Shown piece by piece: positions 1 through 7,700 of a stretch of 12,678 bases of DNA; the stretch's first letter is position 1; each line of letters starts with the position of its first letter. Source of the DNA: Candidatus Aegiribacteria sp. GTDB taxonomy: Bacteria > Fermentibacterota > Fermentibacteria > Fermentibacterales > Fermentibacteraceae. The position numbers were made by a program, and so were the translations under genes. The notes beneath the pieces were generated by a model. It worked only from the letters and a program-made list of their open reading frames with translations. It had not been told where the DNA came from and did no database searches. The DNA is taken from NCBI GenBank assembly GCA_021107345.1, contig JAIOSX010000336.1, positions 1 through 12,678 on the forward strand, read 5' to 3'.

Positions 1-142
1 GCTTTGAACCGTATCCAGGTGTAGCCCATGGATTATTAATTGAGCCATCATTTGAATTATCGCCAGTCGTTGAAACATAGTAGGTTGATGCAAATAATAT
101 ACTGATATTTAGTATAACTAATATAAAAGCAGCATTCTTCAT
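1..142 (-). CDS. Exported protein, probable right-handed beta-helix family (N-terminal fragment)
   Basis: Only the first 47 codons are inside the window; the gene continues past the left edge. An ATG at 142 follows an AAAAGGGAAATATA leader, whose AGGGA is a reasonable ribosome binding site. The product starts MKNAAFILVILNISILFAST, a good Sec signal peptide with a likely cleavage after LFA. The mature N-terminus is YYVSTTGDNSNDGS followed by NPWATPG. A YYVS..GDDSNDGS..PWAT start is characteristic of secreted right-handed parallel beta-helix proteins (DUF1565-like, polysaccharide lyase-like or adhesin-like surface proteins). I recognise this start motif, but the repeat region itself is not visible. 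The fragment is about 34% GC by hand count, well below the rest of the window. It is transcribed in the same direction as the operon to its right but is separated from it by 176 bp, so it probably has its own promoter. Confidence 0.72.
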   Translation of the reverse strand, partial: MKNAAFILVILNISILFASTYYVSTTGDNSNDGSINNPWATPGYGSK

Positions 143-318
143 TATATTTCCCTTTTCTATTTCTAACCTCAAGTTTTAGAACACTTCTTATATCTGATAG
201 TAATTAAATACCTACCGGATTTATTGCCCTGAAGAACTTCCTGAACTTTCTTTCCAGCAGTGGGTCTCTGACACCGGGAAACTGGGTTTTCCGCAGTTCC
301 GGTCTAATCCTCCTTCCT
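143..318. other. Intergenic region between beta-helix gene and aspartyl protease gene
   Basis: This is 176 bp without a credible gene. The right part (about 273-303) holds a hairpin just after the stop codon of the minus-strand protease lipoprotein gene. The left part (about 143-220) is very AT-rich and must contain the promoter of the minus-strand beta-helix gene. TATAAG- and TACTAT-like minus 10 candidates occur there, but I could not pair either with a convincing minus 35 hexamer, so no promoter is called. Confidence 0.6.
273..303 (-). terminator. Candidate terminator hairpin after the minus-strand operon
   Basis: On the plus strand, ACCGGGAAACTG (273-284) can pair with CAGTTCCGGT (294-303) across a short loop, with two single-base bulges. 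It lies 15 bp beyond the stop codon of the aspartyl protease gene, which is the last gene of the operon, so its position suits a transcript end. There is no clear U-tract after it in the direction of transcription, so this may be an mRNA 3'-end stabiliser or a factor-dependent end rather than a classical intrinsic terminator. Confidence 0.35.
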
Positions 319-2166
319 CTACATCGGGACAAGGTAGTCCGTTATCAGCTCAAGTTCGATCTCGGTGCCGTTCCTAATAAGCTTTAATGATACCGCAACA
401 TCAACAGTGTCCGGCAGAAGGCTGCTCAGTTCGTTCAGCTGATCCGCTGAGACGGAGTTTCCATCTACCTCAAGCAGTATATCACCCTCGAGAATACCCG
501 CATCCTCTGCGGGGGAGCCCAGTATGATTTGTCTTACAAGAAGGTTGTTGTTCTCAATCTCGAGTCCCATGCCTGTAAGAGATTCCGGAAGGCCCTCCTC
601 GAAAAGGGAAGAGGGCTCCAGAATGATCCTTCCGGAGCTGTAATCCAGGTACAATATGAACCTGCTCAGAACACCATTTCCGAGGATTCCGTCGTACTGG
701 TTGAATATATCGCCACCGTTGAAGCTTGAGCAGATCCCGCCGGGTACCGTATAGTCTCCCAGTGTGATTTCCGAGACTCTGAAACCGCTGATGGTTTCCT
801 CTCCTCCCACGCCCTGTATCACCGTTTCAAAAGCAGGCCTGTCATTCAGGAATTCTGGATGCTTTTCGAAAAATGATGGTGTGAGATGGACGTTTCCTCC
901 TGCCCCCGTATCAAGGAGAAGAGTGACTGGAACCGAATCCTCAAGAACCGCCTCTATGGATAGAAGGCTCATGCTCCTTTCTGCGGGCAGGATGGAAATG
1001 TCATCACTGTCTATGCAGAAACTGTCAGGGTCGAAAAGGGTTATGGTCTCGGAGCCATAGTCGATCCTGGTAACAAAGCGGCTGAGGAAGTCGTAACCTA
1101 TGATGAGATCTATCATCTCCCCTGTGGAAGGATAGAATTCCTCTGCAAGAGGCATTACCGCCAGGGTCTGATCACTCATCAGGGCTCCAGCTGCGTAATA
1201 GGTTGGCACCTCTACGAAAGAGAACTCCCTGGTTCCTCCAATCCCTCTTGCCGGAAGGCTTCCTGTTCCCTCCAGACCAAGTTCGGCTGCCAGTGTGCTG
1301 TCCAGGACAGTTGCACCTGCTCCACTGTCCAGAAGTATGGTTACAGGGTTTTCGTTGACCTCTCCATCAAGGTAGATATGCTCGCCCTTGAGTAAAAAAG
1401 CTGTGGGAGTTCCCTGATCTTCCAGTTCCCAGTCGCCTCCCGTGGAAGTGAGTACGAAAATCGATTCCGGAACGGCTACGTTGTACTCGGTAAGAATATT
1501 CCAGTTTACGATCTCCTGTCCAAAGGCCGGGACAGTACTGATGTTTGAAGTCGGTGAAACTATGCCTTCAATATTATCGTAATCAGCCGGGTAGCTTCTG
1601 ACTTCAATTCCCATTGTCACTGCTGTCATGAGCACCGGAAGCCATGTCTCCTTCGAGTAGTAGAAGACAACGTTCGGCTGATTCGCGAGACGCAGTGGTA
1701 CGGTCAGAACACTGTCTATCATAGTGTCCGCCCCTGTTGAGATCATTGAGGCATCGAAGAGATAGTCGTAGAAGATCGTACTCCTGGAAAGCATCATCTG
1801 ATCCCATTCCTCTACGCCGCCCTTCGATAGGTGCCCGTTACGGTCTACCGTCCATACGCTGTCTCCCTGAATCAGGATCTGCTGCTTTACCGGGCCTATC
1901 TCCGTGACGGAGAATCCCATGAAGGGTTCACGAACCCACCATGATTCGGTCATGCCGGTCATCCCGGCCATAGAAAGGCTGTCAATGGTATGTATCACCT
2001 GAATATTATTGATTGCGTCCTCACCGCCGATGGCATCAATGCAGTTCTGCAGCATGAGGTACTCATCTCTTGAATCCTCTGCGTTATCAGCAGCGGTTCC
2101 TTCGTCCGGGCCACATCCGGTCAGGACAAGCAGCGTTATCAGTGAAAAGAGAAAGATATGTTTCAT
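319..2166 (-). CDS. Lipoprotein with two retropepsin-like aspartyl protease domains and a C-terminal PDZ domain
   Basis: This is a 615-residue predicted envelope protease. The start at 2166 is chosen because GGAGG lies five bases upstream and because it gives a clean lipoprotein signal (MKHIFLFSLITLLVLTGC, lipobox LTGC, lipidated Cys18). Upstream in-frame ATGs at 2211 and 2193 would bury this signal. After an acidic linker, residues ~34-240 resemble the LolA/outer-membrane lipoprotein-sorting-like domain often found ahead of such proteases. Two homologous clan AA half-domains follow. The first has LLDSGAG (Asp280) and LIIGYDFLSRF (~354-363). The second has LLDTGAG (Asp419) and GILGNGVLSRF (~493-503). 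Each pairs a D(S/T)GAG active-site loop with the hydrophobic-hydrophobic-Gly motif of retropepsins, so both catalytic Asp may lie in one chain. A PDZ domain (~533-610, with GSPAEDAGILEGDILLEVDG) ends the protein. It is the last gene of the operon, 23 bp after the transglutaminase-like gene. The substrate is unknown. Confidence 0.88.
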   Translation of the reverse strand: MKHIFLFSLITLLVLTGCGPDEGTAADNAEDSRDEYLMLQNCIDAIGGEDAINNIQVIHTIDSLSMAGMTGMTESWWVREPFMGFSVTEIGPVKQQILIQGDSVWTVDRNGHLSKGGVEEWDQMMLSRSTIFYDYLFDASMISTGADTMIDSVLTVPLRLANQPNVVFYYSKETWLPVLMTAVTMGIEVRSYPADYDNIEGIVSPTSNISTVPAFGQEIVNWNILTEYNVAVPESIFVLTSTGGDWELEDQGTPTAFLLKGEHIYLDGEVNENPVTILLDSGAGATVLDSTLAAELGLEGTGSLPARGIGGTREFSFVEVPTYYAAGALMSDQTLAVMPLAEEFYPSTGEMIDLIIGYDFLSRFVTRIDYGSETITLFDPDSFCIDSDDISILPAERSMSLLSIEAVLEDSVPVTLLLDTGAGGNVHLTPSFFEKHPEFLNDRPAFETVIQGVGGEETISGFRVSEITLGDYTVPGGICSSFNGGDIFNQYDGILGNGVLSRFILYLDYSSGRIILEPSSLFEEGLPESLTGMGLEIENNNLLVRQIILGSPAEDAGILEGDILLEVDGNSVSADQLNELSSLLPDTVDVAVSLKLIRNGTEIELELITDYLVPM

Positions 2167-2171
2167 ATTGA

Positions 2172-2176
2172 CCTCC
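2172..2176 (-). promoter_or_regulatory. Ribosome binding site deciding the start of the aspartyl protease lipoprotein
   Basis: The minus strand reads GGAGG-TCAAT-ATG. This strong Shine-Dalgarno sequence with 5-nt spacing selects the ATG at 2166 over upstream in-frame ATGs at 2193 and 2211, neither of which has a comparable site. Confidence 0.8.
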
Positions 2177-2189
2177 GGGTGAAGGAAAT

Positions 2190-3185
2190 TCATTTTCTTG
2201 CTGTCAGGCACATCGGGAAGAGCTTCAGGAGTCCTTCTATAAAATCCGGATCAGCAAAGGATGCCTGCATGGATACATCCAGGAAAATATCCTGCTGCGG
2301 GTAAAATACCGACACCTCGTGGCCGTCGGTGTAATCAAAATTCCAGAGGGGAATAATGTCCGTTGGGCAGTGACCTATACCTCGCAGCGAGTCTGAGTGG
2401 AAGAGAACGGCATCGATGGGGATTCCTGTTCCCCCGAGATGATTCCAGGCGTGGAAAAGCAGGCTGTCCGTACCTATTCTCAGTAAACCGCCGGTGATCT
2501 GCAAATGAAGACCCGTCTCCGCTGCTTCTTCTTCGAGAAGGTATGCAACCTTAAGGCAGGGCCCCGGATCGGTTTCAGTTTCCGGTATCTGAATCGCTCT
2601 GATAAAAGTGGAGATGTCCTCCAGGCTTACTGAACCGTGTATGCATGGATAATACTCAGGAAGGGGTCTGAAACTGTAAGGCTGCTGTGTAATATGAAGT
2701 ATCAATGGAAGGATAACCGTTGTCCGGGAAGGGAGAAGATCGATATACTGCACCATCAGATTCCCCTCCACCATGAAAGCGCCTGCCAGGTGTTCTATAC
2801 TCTGATAGGGGGAATGGGATTCCGGCAGGGGTATTTCAACTGATATATCCGTGGCATCCGTATCGCTCATATTACTTATCACGGTGCTGAGAATTACAAG
2901 CGTGTCCAGTGGTCTGCTGCCTTTAATCCTGTTTTTAAGCCATTCTGACATTAGAGGGTCGGTTGATGAGTTCAAAGCAATGCTGTAACAGTGTTCAGCT
3001 TCTGTAAACCTGCCTGCCATCTCAAACATTACGGCAAGATCAATCGTCGACCTGCCTCCTTCTCTCGCCGCAAGCTCAGCGAAGAGGATTGCCCTCTCCG
3101 GGATATCGCCCAGTGTTACCAGGTTCCAGCTGGAGTCACTCGGAGAGTAGCCATAAGACAATAGAACGGCGAGAAGAATATTCAA
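2190..3185 (-). CDS. Exported transglutaminase-like (Cys-His-Asp) domain protein
   Basis: This is a 331-residue protein. It starts with TTG, which overlaps the TGA of the upstream permease gene (TTGA), with GAGGG eight bases upstream. The N-terminus MNILLAVLLSYGYS is a short hydrophobic segment, probably a signal peptide. Residues ~21-85 look helical and TPR-like (AELAAREGG, MFEMAGRFTEAEHCYSIAL). The middle (~95-170) is beta-rich. The C-terminal part follows the transglutaminase-core pattern: GPC (Cys210) opening a helix, AAETGLHLQITGGLL, then FHAWNHL (His245) and GIPIDA (Asp258). The spacing and the HAW...G..PIDA signature match the Cys-His-Asp triad of transglutaminase-like proteins, many of which are proteases or amidases rather than cross-linkers. 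I reached this by motif reading only; overall the sequence is divergent. It is coupled to the permease upstream and followed 23 bp later by the aspartyl protease lipoprotein. The cellular site is probably periplasmic. Confidence 0.72.
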   Translation of the reverse strand: MNILLAVLLSYGYSPSDSSWNLVTLGDIPERAILFAELAAREGGRSTIDLAVMFEMAGRFTEAEHCYSIALNSSTDPLMSEWLKNRIKGSRPLDTLVILSTVISNMSDTDATDISVEIPLPESHSPYQSIEHLAGAFMVEGNLMVQYIDLLPSRTTVILPLILHITQQPYSFRPLPEYYPCIHGSVSLEDISTFIRAIQIPETETDPGPCLKVAYLLEEEAAETGLHLQITGGLLRIGTDSLLFHAWNHLGGTGIPIDAVLFHSDSLRGIGHCPTDIIPLWNFDYTDGHEVSVFYPQQDIFLDVSMQASFADPDFIEGLLKLFPMCLTARK

Positions 3186-4405
3186 CTTTCAAGCCCTCGT
3201 ACCGGATCAAGTCCAGCTGCCTTCATAGCGGGAAGAATACCTGATGAAAGACTGAGCAGTAAAGCGACAAGGCCGACCAGAGCTGTCCTGGGTATTGAAA
3301 CCCTGACAGGGATGTTTTCATGAAATGAATAGACATCCGGCAGCTGCAGAAGGCCGGTATCACCTATAAGCCAGCAGCCGGCAAGGCCGATGAAAAAACC
3401 CAGAACGATACCGGCTATTCCGACGATTATCCCTTCCCAGAGAAATATTCTGAATATAAGCCTGTTGTTCCCTCCCATGGCCTTGATGACGGAGATGTCC
3501 TTTTTGCGTTCGATGGCCGATCTGGCGATGGTTCCCATAATGTTGAAGGTGGCAACAAGTGTAATAAGAAGCAGAGCCAGAAAAGCACCCATCCGCTCAA
3601 GCTTCATGGAGGCGGCAAGATCAGGATTCAGTTCTTTCCATGTTTTCATCGAGATTCCATCGGGCAGCAGAACAATCGCTGCTTCGGCAGCATTTTCAAG
3701 GGAGAAGCCCTCCGCAGGATAGAGCTTTATCCCGGTGTAGCCACCCTCGGGAAGGTACATTCTTCTTGCGAGATCGAGTGGGATATAGGCCAGAGTTTCA
3801 TCGTTTACAGGCAGCCCTGTTTCCAGGGCTCCTGAGAAAATTGCTTTCCCTATGGCATGTCCCCTGCTGGAAAAGAATGCCTTGGGCGGAAAAAGGTACA
3901 TGGTATCGCCTACGGAGTGATAGAACTGCTCTGCCAGATACAGACCCATCAGGATGCAGTCATCCCCCTCCGGAGTAGAAAGTACAAGCTCTCCATATGA
4001 GAGTTTATCTTCCATCATGCCTGAGGTGAATTCCCGCTCAGGGTCAACTCCCCTGACCCTGCATCCCGAATCCACCCCCCTGGATGGCAGCCGGATTATC
4101 GCCTCTCCCTGGATGTAAGGAGAGATACTGCCGATGGAAACAAGGGATTCCAGTTCATCCAGAAGGCTGTCAGACATCTGAAATGAGCTGCCGCTGTCGG
4201 ACATAATTACAAGGGGTGCGTCAACAGTGATAACCGATTCCTCAATAAAATCCTCAAGGCCGGAAAGGACGCCCATTACGATAATCAGGGCTCCAACTCC
4301 AAGAGCTACGCCTGCTACGCTGACAATGGTTGAGAATGCCAGGTGTTGCCTTCTCGGATGTCTTCTGAGGTATCTCCATGCCAGGTGCCATGAAAGTGAA
4401 TTCAT
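3182..4405 (-). CDS. LolC/LolE-family ABC transporter permease (FtsX/MacB fold)
   Basis: This is a 407-residue inner-membrane permease. The start at 4405 follows GGGGG by five bases and gives the family-typical N-terminus (MNSLSWHLAWRYLRRHPRRQ); an upstream in-frame ATG at 4462 adds an atypical 19 residues. There is one membrane segment at ~24-50 (STIVSVAGVALGVGALIIVM), a large periplasmic domain (~51-270), then three segments at ~273-296, ~321-348 and ~375-395. The cytoplasmic loop ERKKDISVIKAMGG (~299-312) is the classic FtsX-family coupling region. The tail PAMKAAGLDPVRGLES matches the usual PA..AA..DPV..L ending. LolC/LolE move lipoproteins from the inner membrane to LolA in complex with the ATPase LolD; MacB-type relatives export other substrates. 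No ATPase gene is visible, so the partner must be encoded elsewhere. As first gene of the operon it is followed directly by the transglutaminase-like protein and the lipoprotein protease. LolC cannot be told from LolE here. Confidence 0.88.
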   Translation of the reverse strand: MNSLSWHLAWRYLRRHPRRQHLAFSTIVSVAGVALGVGALIIVMGVLSGLEDFIEESVITVDAPLVIMSDSGSSFQMSDSLLDELESLVSIGSISPYIQGEAIIRLPSRGVDSGCRVRGVDPEREFTSGMMEDKLSYGELVLSTPEGDDCILMGLYLAEQFYHSVGDTMYLFPPKAFFSSRGHAIGKAIFSGALETGLPVNDETLAYIPLDLARRMYLPEGGYTGIKLYPAEGFSLENAAEAAIVLLPDGISMKTWKELNPDLAASMKLERMGAFLALLLITLVATFNIMGTIARSAIERKKDISVIKAMGGNNRLIFRIFLWEGIIVGIAGIVLGFFIGLAGCWLIGDTGLLQLPDVYSFHENIPVRVSIPRTALVGLVALLLSLSSGILPAMKAAGLDPVRGLES

Positions 4406-4431
4406 ATATTCCCCCGCCAGTGTATTGTGTG

Positions 4432-4462
4432 AATATAAGAAACTTCTTTCACTTTCATGCAA
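4432..4462 (-). promoter_or_regulatory. Weak candidate sigma70-like promoter for the permease operon
   Basis: On the minus strand TTGCAT (4462-4457) lies upstream of TATATT (4437-4432; five of six matches to TATAAT). The spacer is 19 bp, longer than ideal, and the minus 35 matches only three of six bases. If used, it would give a leader of about 20 nt that includes the GGGGG ribosome binding site, and its minus 35 would lie inside the inverted repeat. A separate TATTAT-like minus 10 at 4510-4505 is an alternative. Confidence 0.25.
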
Positions 4463-4473
4463 ACCGCATGAAA
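4453..4473. promoter_or_regulatory. Perfect inverted repeat, candidate operator
   Basis: TTTCATGC (4453-4460) and GCATGAAA (4466-4473) form a perfect 8-bp dyad around a 5-base centre, AAACC. This is the size and symmetry expected for a dimeric repressor or activator site. It sits about 50-70 bp upstream of the permease start codon and could overlap a minus 35 element. Alternatively it could fold as a hairpin in the 5' leader of the minus-strand transcript. Which regulator binds cannot be read from the window. Confidence 0.4.
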
Positions 4474-4583
4474 CTTCCTCAGCTGAACCTTTTACAAAAG
4501 AAGCATAATAGATATACTTGTCCTTATATCTTTACCGGGAAGGATACGTATCGGAAGACCTGTTCGGGAACACATGCCTCCCG

Positions 4584-4614
4584 GCGGAGTTATATTGCAA
4601 ATGTGGAGTTATAT
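4584..4614. repeat. Imperfect 12-bp direct repeat upstream of C25 gene A
   Basis: GCGGAGTTATAT (4584-4595) and GTGGAGTTATAT (4603-4614) share 11 of 12 bases and start 19 bp apart, about 90-120 bp upstream of the TTG start of the plus-strand operon. The placement could suit tandem binding sites of an activator. The two copies are short and may be coincidental. Confidence 0.35.
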
Positions 4615-4688
4615 ATCTACGGCAGGCTGACATGATTAATAATCTATATCTTACTTCATAAACACTGATTAAGTAGTATTGCGATCTG

Positions 4689-4697
4689 AAAGGAAAG
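4689..4697 (+). promoter_or_regulatory. Ribosome binding site supporting the TTG start of C25 gene A
   Basis: AAAGGAAAG lies seven bases (from AGGA) before TTG at 4702. An in-frame TGA at 4687-4689 closes the frame upstream, and the next in-frame ATG is far downstream and would remove the signal peptide. This makes the TTG start secure. Confidence 0.8.
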
Positions 4698-4701
4698 TAC
4701 T

Positions 4702-7700
4702 TTGAACCTTCTTTTACTGGCTGTATTTCTGCTGAGTAACCGGGAACACACTGATATCATTACTTATGACTACTCTGGTAATGACGGATGTTCATTCACT
4801 GTAAACGTCGGCCAGCCCTTCTTCCGGAGCTATGAAGACCGGTGGTATCCTGTTATTCATGGTATGGGAGTTTCATTCGAGCAGGATGAGTATGTTCTGC
4901 CCTCAATCACCTGCTACATTCCGGTTCCTCCCGGATGTGAGCCTGAGATAGTATGCATTCCCATGGGATCCCAGTCAGCTTCGCCGCCAGGACCGTTTCT
5001 GGTCACTCCCGTTATGACAGGAACCGGGCTTGATACGAGATGGGAAATACCTTCCGCCAGTCCACCTGTTGAATCAGGCGATTATTATGAGCTTCATACA
5101 TTCAGGCTGGCCGGAACAACAGTTGCTGCGGTGACCGTCAATCCATTTGGCGGTGGCATCAGCAGTAATATTCCTCTGGAAATATCCGTTCGCCTGACGT
5201 GGCCTCCTACTTATGGAAGCCGCAGGATTAATTCTCCTCTGCTTGCGGCTGTTTCCAATCCAGAACTGTTATCCTGGTCGGTAGTTGACCAGACTGACGT
5301 TACCAGTCCTTTCTGGGGCAGGCCATGGGCCAGGATGGCGGTGTCTTCCACCGGAATCCACGCTGTAACCGGCCTGGAGCTTGAGCAGGCGGGGTGTGAG
5401 GTAACCGGAACTCCATCGACATCATTAAGAATTCTCTCCGGACCCGGAACGCAGTATATCCTTGAAGTTCCGGGCAATGAACACCAGCTCTCTGAACTGG
5501 CCGTAGAAGTGTGTGACGGAGGAGACGGCGTGTTCAACCAGTCCGATACACTTAAATTCTTTGCCCAGGGACTTGACAGGTTCGACATCTCTACCGGAGA
5601 ATTGCAGAGACTCTCCCACAGGTATGCTACTCACAACGTATACTGGCTGACATGGGGCGGAGAGAACGGCCTCAGAATAGATACAGTCAGCGCGATGCCT
5701 GATGCTTCACCTGAATGGGGGAATAGCCTGCTTCACACCATATGGCAGGAGCAGGAATACGCATGGATAGCAGGGCAGGAAAAGCGCACAGGATGGGTCT
5801 GGACACAACTTTACGAAGGTATGCCGAGTTATTTCTATTTTTCAACCCTCTCCGCCGTTGGTAATGGAAACCTGACCCTGTCAATAACACCTGGATACAG
5901 GAGCAACGGTCCTCATAGAATCGTGCTCGATCTTCACGGCACAATGATAATGGATACTACCTGGTCAGGGGACAGAGAATTATTACTGAATATCAATGAT
6001 CTTGAATTAGACCTTTCCATGAACCTTCTCAAGCTTACAGCAGTGGAAGAACCTGGAATGCTTTATTTCAACTACTTCAATATTGAATATCCCAGAGGAC
6101 TGTCCTATGCCGCCAACCGCATGTTGCGTGTTACCGCTCCGGTTCCGGGAAGGTATAACTTCTCGCTGGGTGGAGCGGCAAATGAATTCGGACTCCTGGA
6201 TCTTACGAATCCTGCTGTACCTGTAAGGCTTGAAGGCCAACTGTCCGGGACAGACCTTGATGTTGCGCTTGATGTGCAGCATAACAGCCAGTTCTGGCTA
6301 TCGGCAGGAGGAGAAAACTATCTTTCCCCGGATTCAATAAGGGTTTCCGAACCCGGTCGGATAATAGGCAGCGGAATTCAGGGTGATGTAGTGGTCGTTG
6401 TTGCGGACCAGCTCACTGCAGCTGCTGAACCCATTGAGACAATATATGCCGGCAGGGGGTTGTCCGTTGTACTTGTTAGTGCAGGAGAGGTATACGACGA
6501 GTTCGGACAGGGCCTTCGCGATCCCGGTGCGATCAGATCCTTTTTCAGATATACGCAGGATTTCTGGAGTGAACCACCCCGCTCTCTTCTGCTGGTAGGA
6601 GATGGATCTTACGACCCTCTCATGCATATCACTTCGTATCCCACGCTGATACCTGCCTGCATTATCCTTGATTCAGAAGATGGCACGAACTATGATGATA
6701 TCTATGTAATCGCTCATAAGGACGGAATACTTCCCGAAGTTCCCATATCGAGGATTCCGGTATCTTCTGTAAGCGAGCTGACCTCTTATCTGTCGAAGAT
6801 TATGACCTACGAGTCTCTGGACGGAGCTGGAGAGTGGGAGAACAGGATAATGCTTATCGCGGATGATGAGTGGGGGAAAACCAGTAAAACCGAGTACTAT
6901 CATACGGACAGCTGTGAACTGCTTGCGGATACTATTCTTCCTGCCAGTCTGAACAGGATAAAATTCTATCTTATAGAATATCCCTGGCCCCCGGGAACAG
7001 TACCATCCGGTCCTCACCCGGAGAAACCAGACGCAAGGGAAGCTTTAATAGAGGAGCTGTCAGCAGGCTATGCGAACATGATCTTCTTCGGCCACGGTTC
7101 CTACGGACAGCTTGCTCATGAGAAGCTGCTTGTATCAAGTGATATACTGAGAATTGAAAATGGTCCGAGGCAGCCGGTAATGATCTTCGCAAGCTGCGAT
7201 CTGGGTCATTTTGACATGATATCAGCCAATTGCCTTGCAGAGGATTTCATGCTGAAGCCCGGATCCGGTTCCATTGTTTCCATTGGTGCCACCAGGGGTA
7301 CTTACCCGGGGCCTAATGAACTGCTCTTTAACCAGTATTACGAAGAGATATACGGCGGCGGGAATCCCAGCACAGCAGAGGCGCTGTGGCTGGCCAAACT
7401 GAAGAATTCAAGCTACTACAACAACAAATTATACGTTCTTTTTGGAGACGGCGGCATTCACTCTGTTTACCCATCCGCCACCGGATGCACTTTTGAAATC
7501 CCTTCAGATACTCTATACAGAGGCAGAATTAACACAGTGAACGGTTCTTTCCAGAACAGCTCGATTGGTTATCTGAATATCACCGAGAGCGGGTCGGAAA
7601 GGGTCTACACCGGCATAGACACCGGTTCAGTAACCTACCTCAGGTACGGCTCGAGCGTTTACCAGGCATTGATTGCGGGAGCCGATCAGGAATTCTCCGC

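Larger units (their letters stand above)
4406..4701. other. Divergent intergenic/promoter region
   Basis: This is 296 bp between two divergent operons, more AT-rich than the flanking genes. It must drive both the permease-protease operon (minus) and the C25-sirtuin-C25 operon (plus). It contains a perfect inverted repeat (4453-4473) on the permease side and a direct repeat (4584-4614) on the C25 side. Short ORFs that can be read here lack ribosome binding sites and recognisable protein features, and I consider them chance. I saw no tRNA or riboswitch-like fold. Confidence 0.7.

Noticed and set aside
221..260. GAACTT direct repeats and GAAGAACTTC mini-hairpin after the minus operon
   Set aside because: The stem is only four bases and the repeats six bases; chance is sufficient.
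3315..3330. TTTCATGAAA palindrome resembling the half-sites of the intergenic dyad
   Set aside because: It lies inside the permease coding sequence, lacks the 5-base centre, and is explained as codons.
4406..4462. Extended start of the permease at 4462
   Set aside because: The extra 19 residues are unlike LolC/E N-termini, while ATG 4405 has GGGGG at 5-nt spacing and gives the typical start.
3390..4635. Plus-strand ORFs opposite the permease and into the divergent region (for example 3640-3978 and 4378-4635)
   Set aside because: Antisense to a convincing membrane protein or in promoter-like AT-rich DNA, with no supporting start sites or protein features.
4651..4679. TTACTT-N17-TAGTAT as a promoter for the C25 operon
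   Set aside because: The spacing is right, but the minus 35 matches the consensus at only two of six bases, so I do not call it.
5211..7192. Series of minus-strand ORFs of 69-125 codons opposite C25 gene A
   Set aside because: They overlap each other and the well-supported plus-strand gene, and show no motifs; they are mirror frames.
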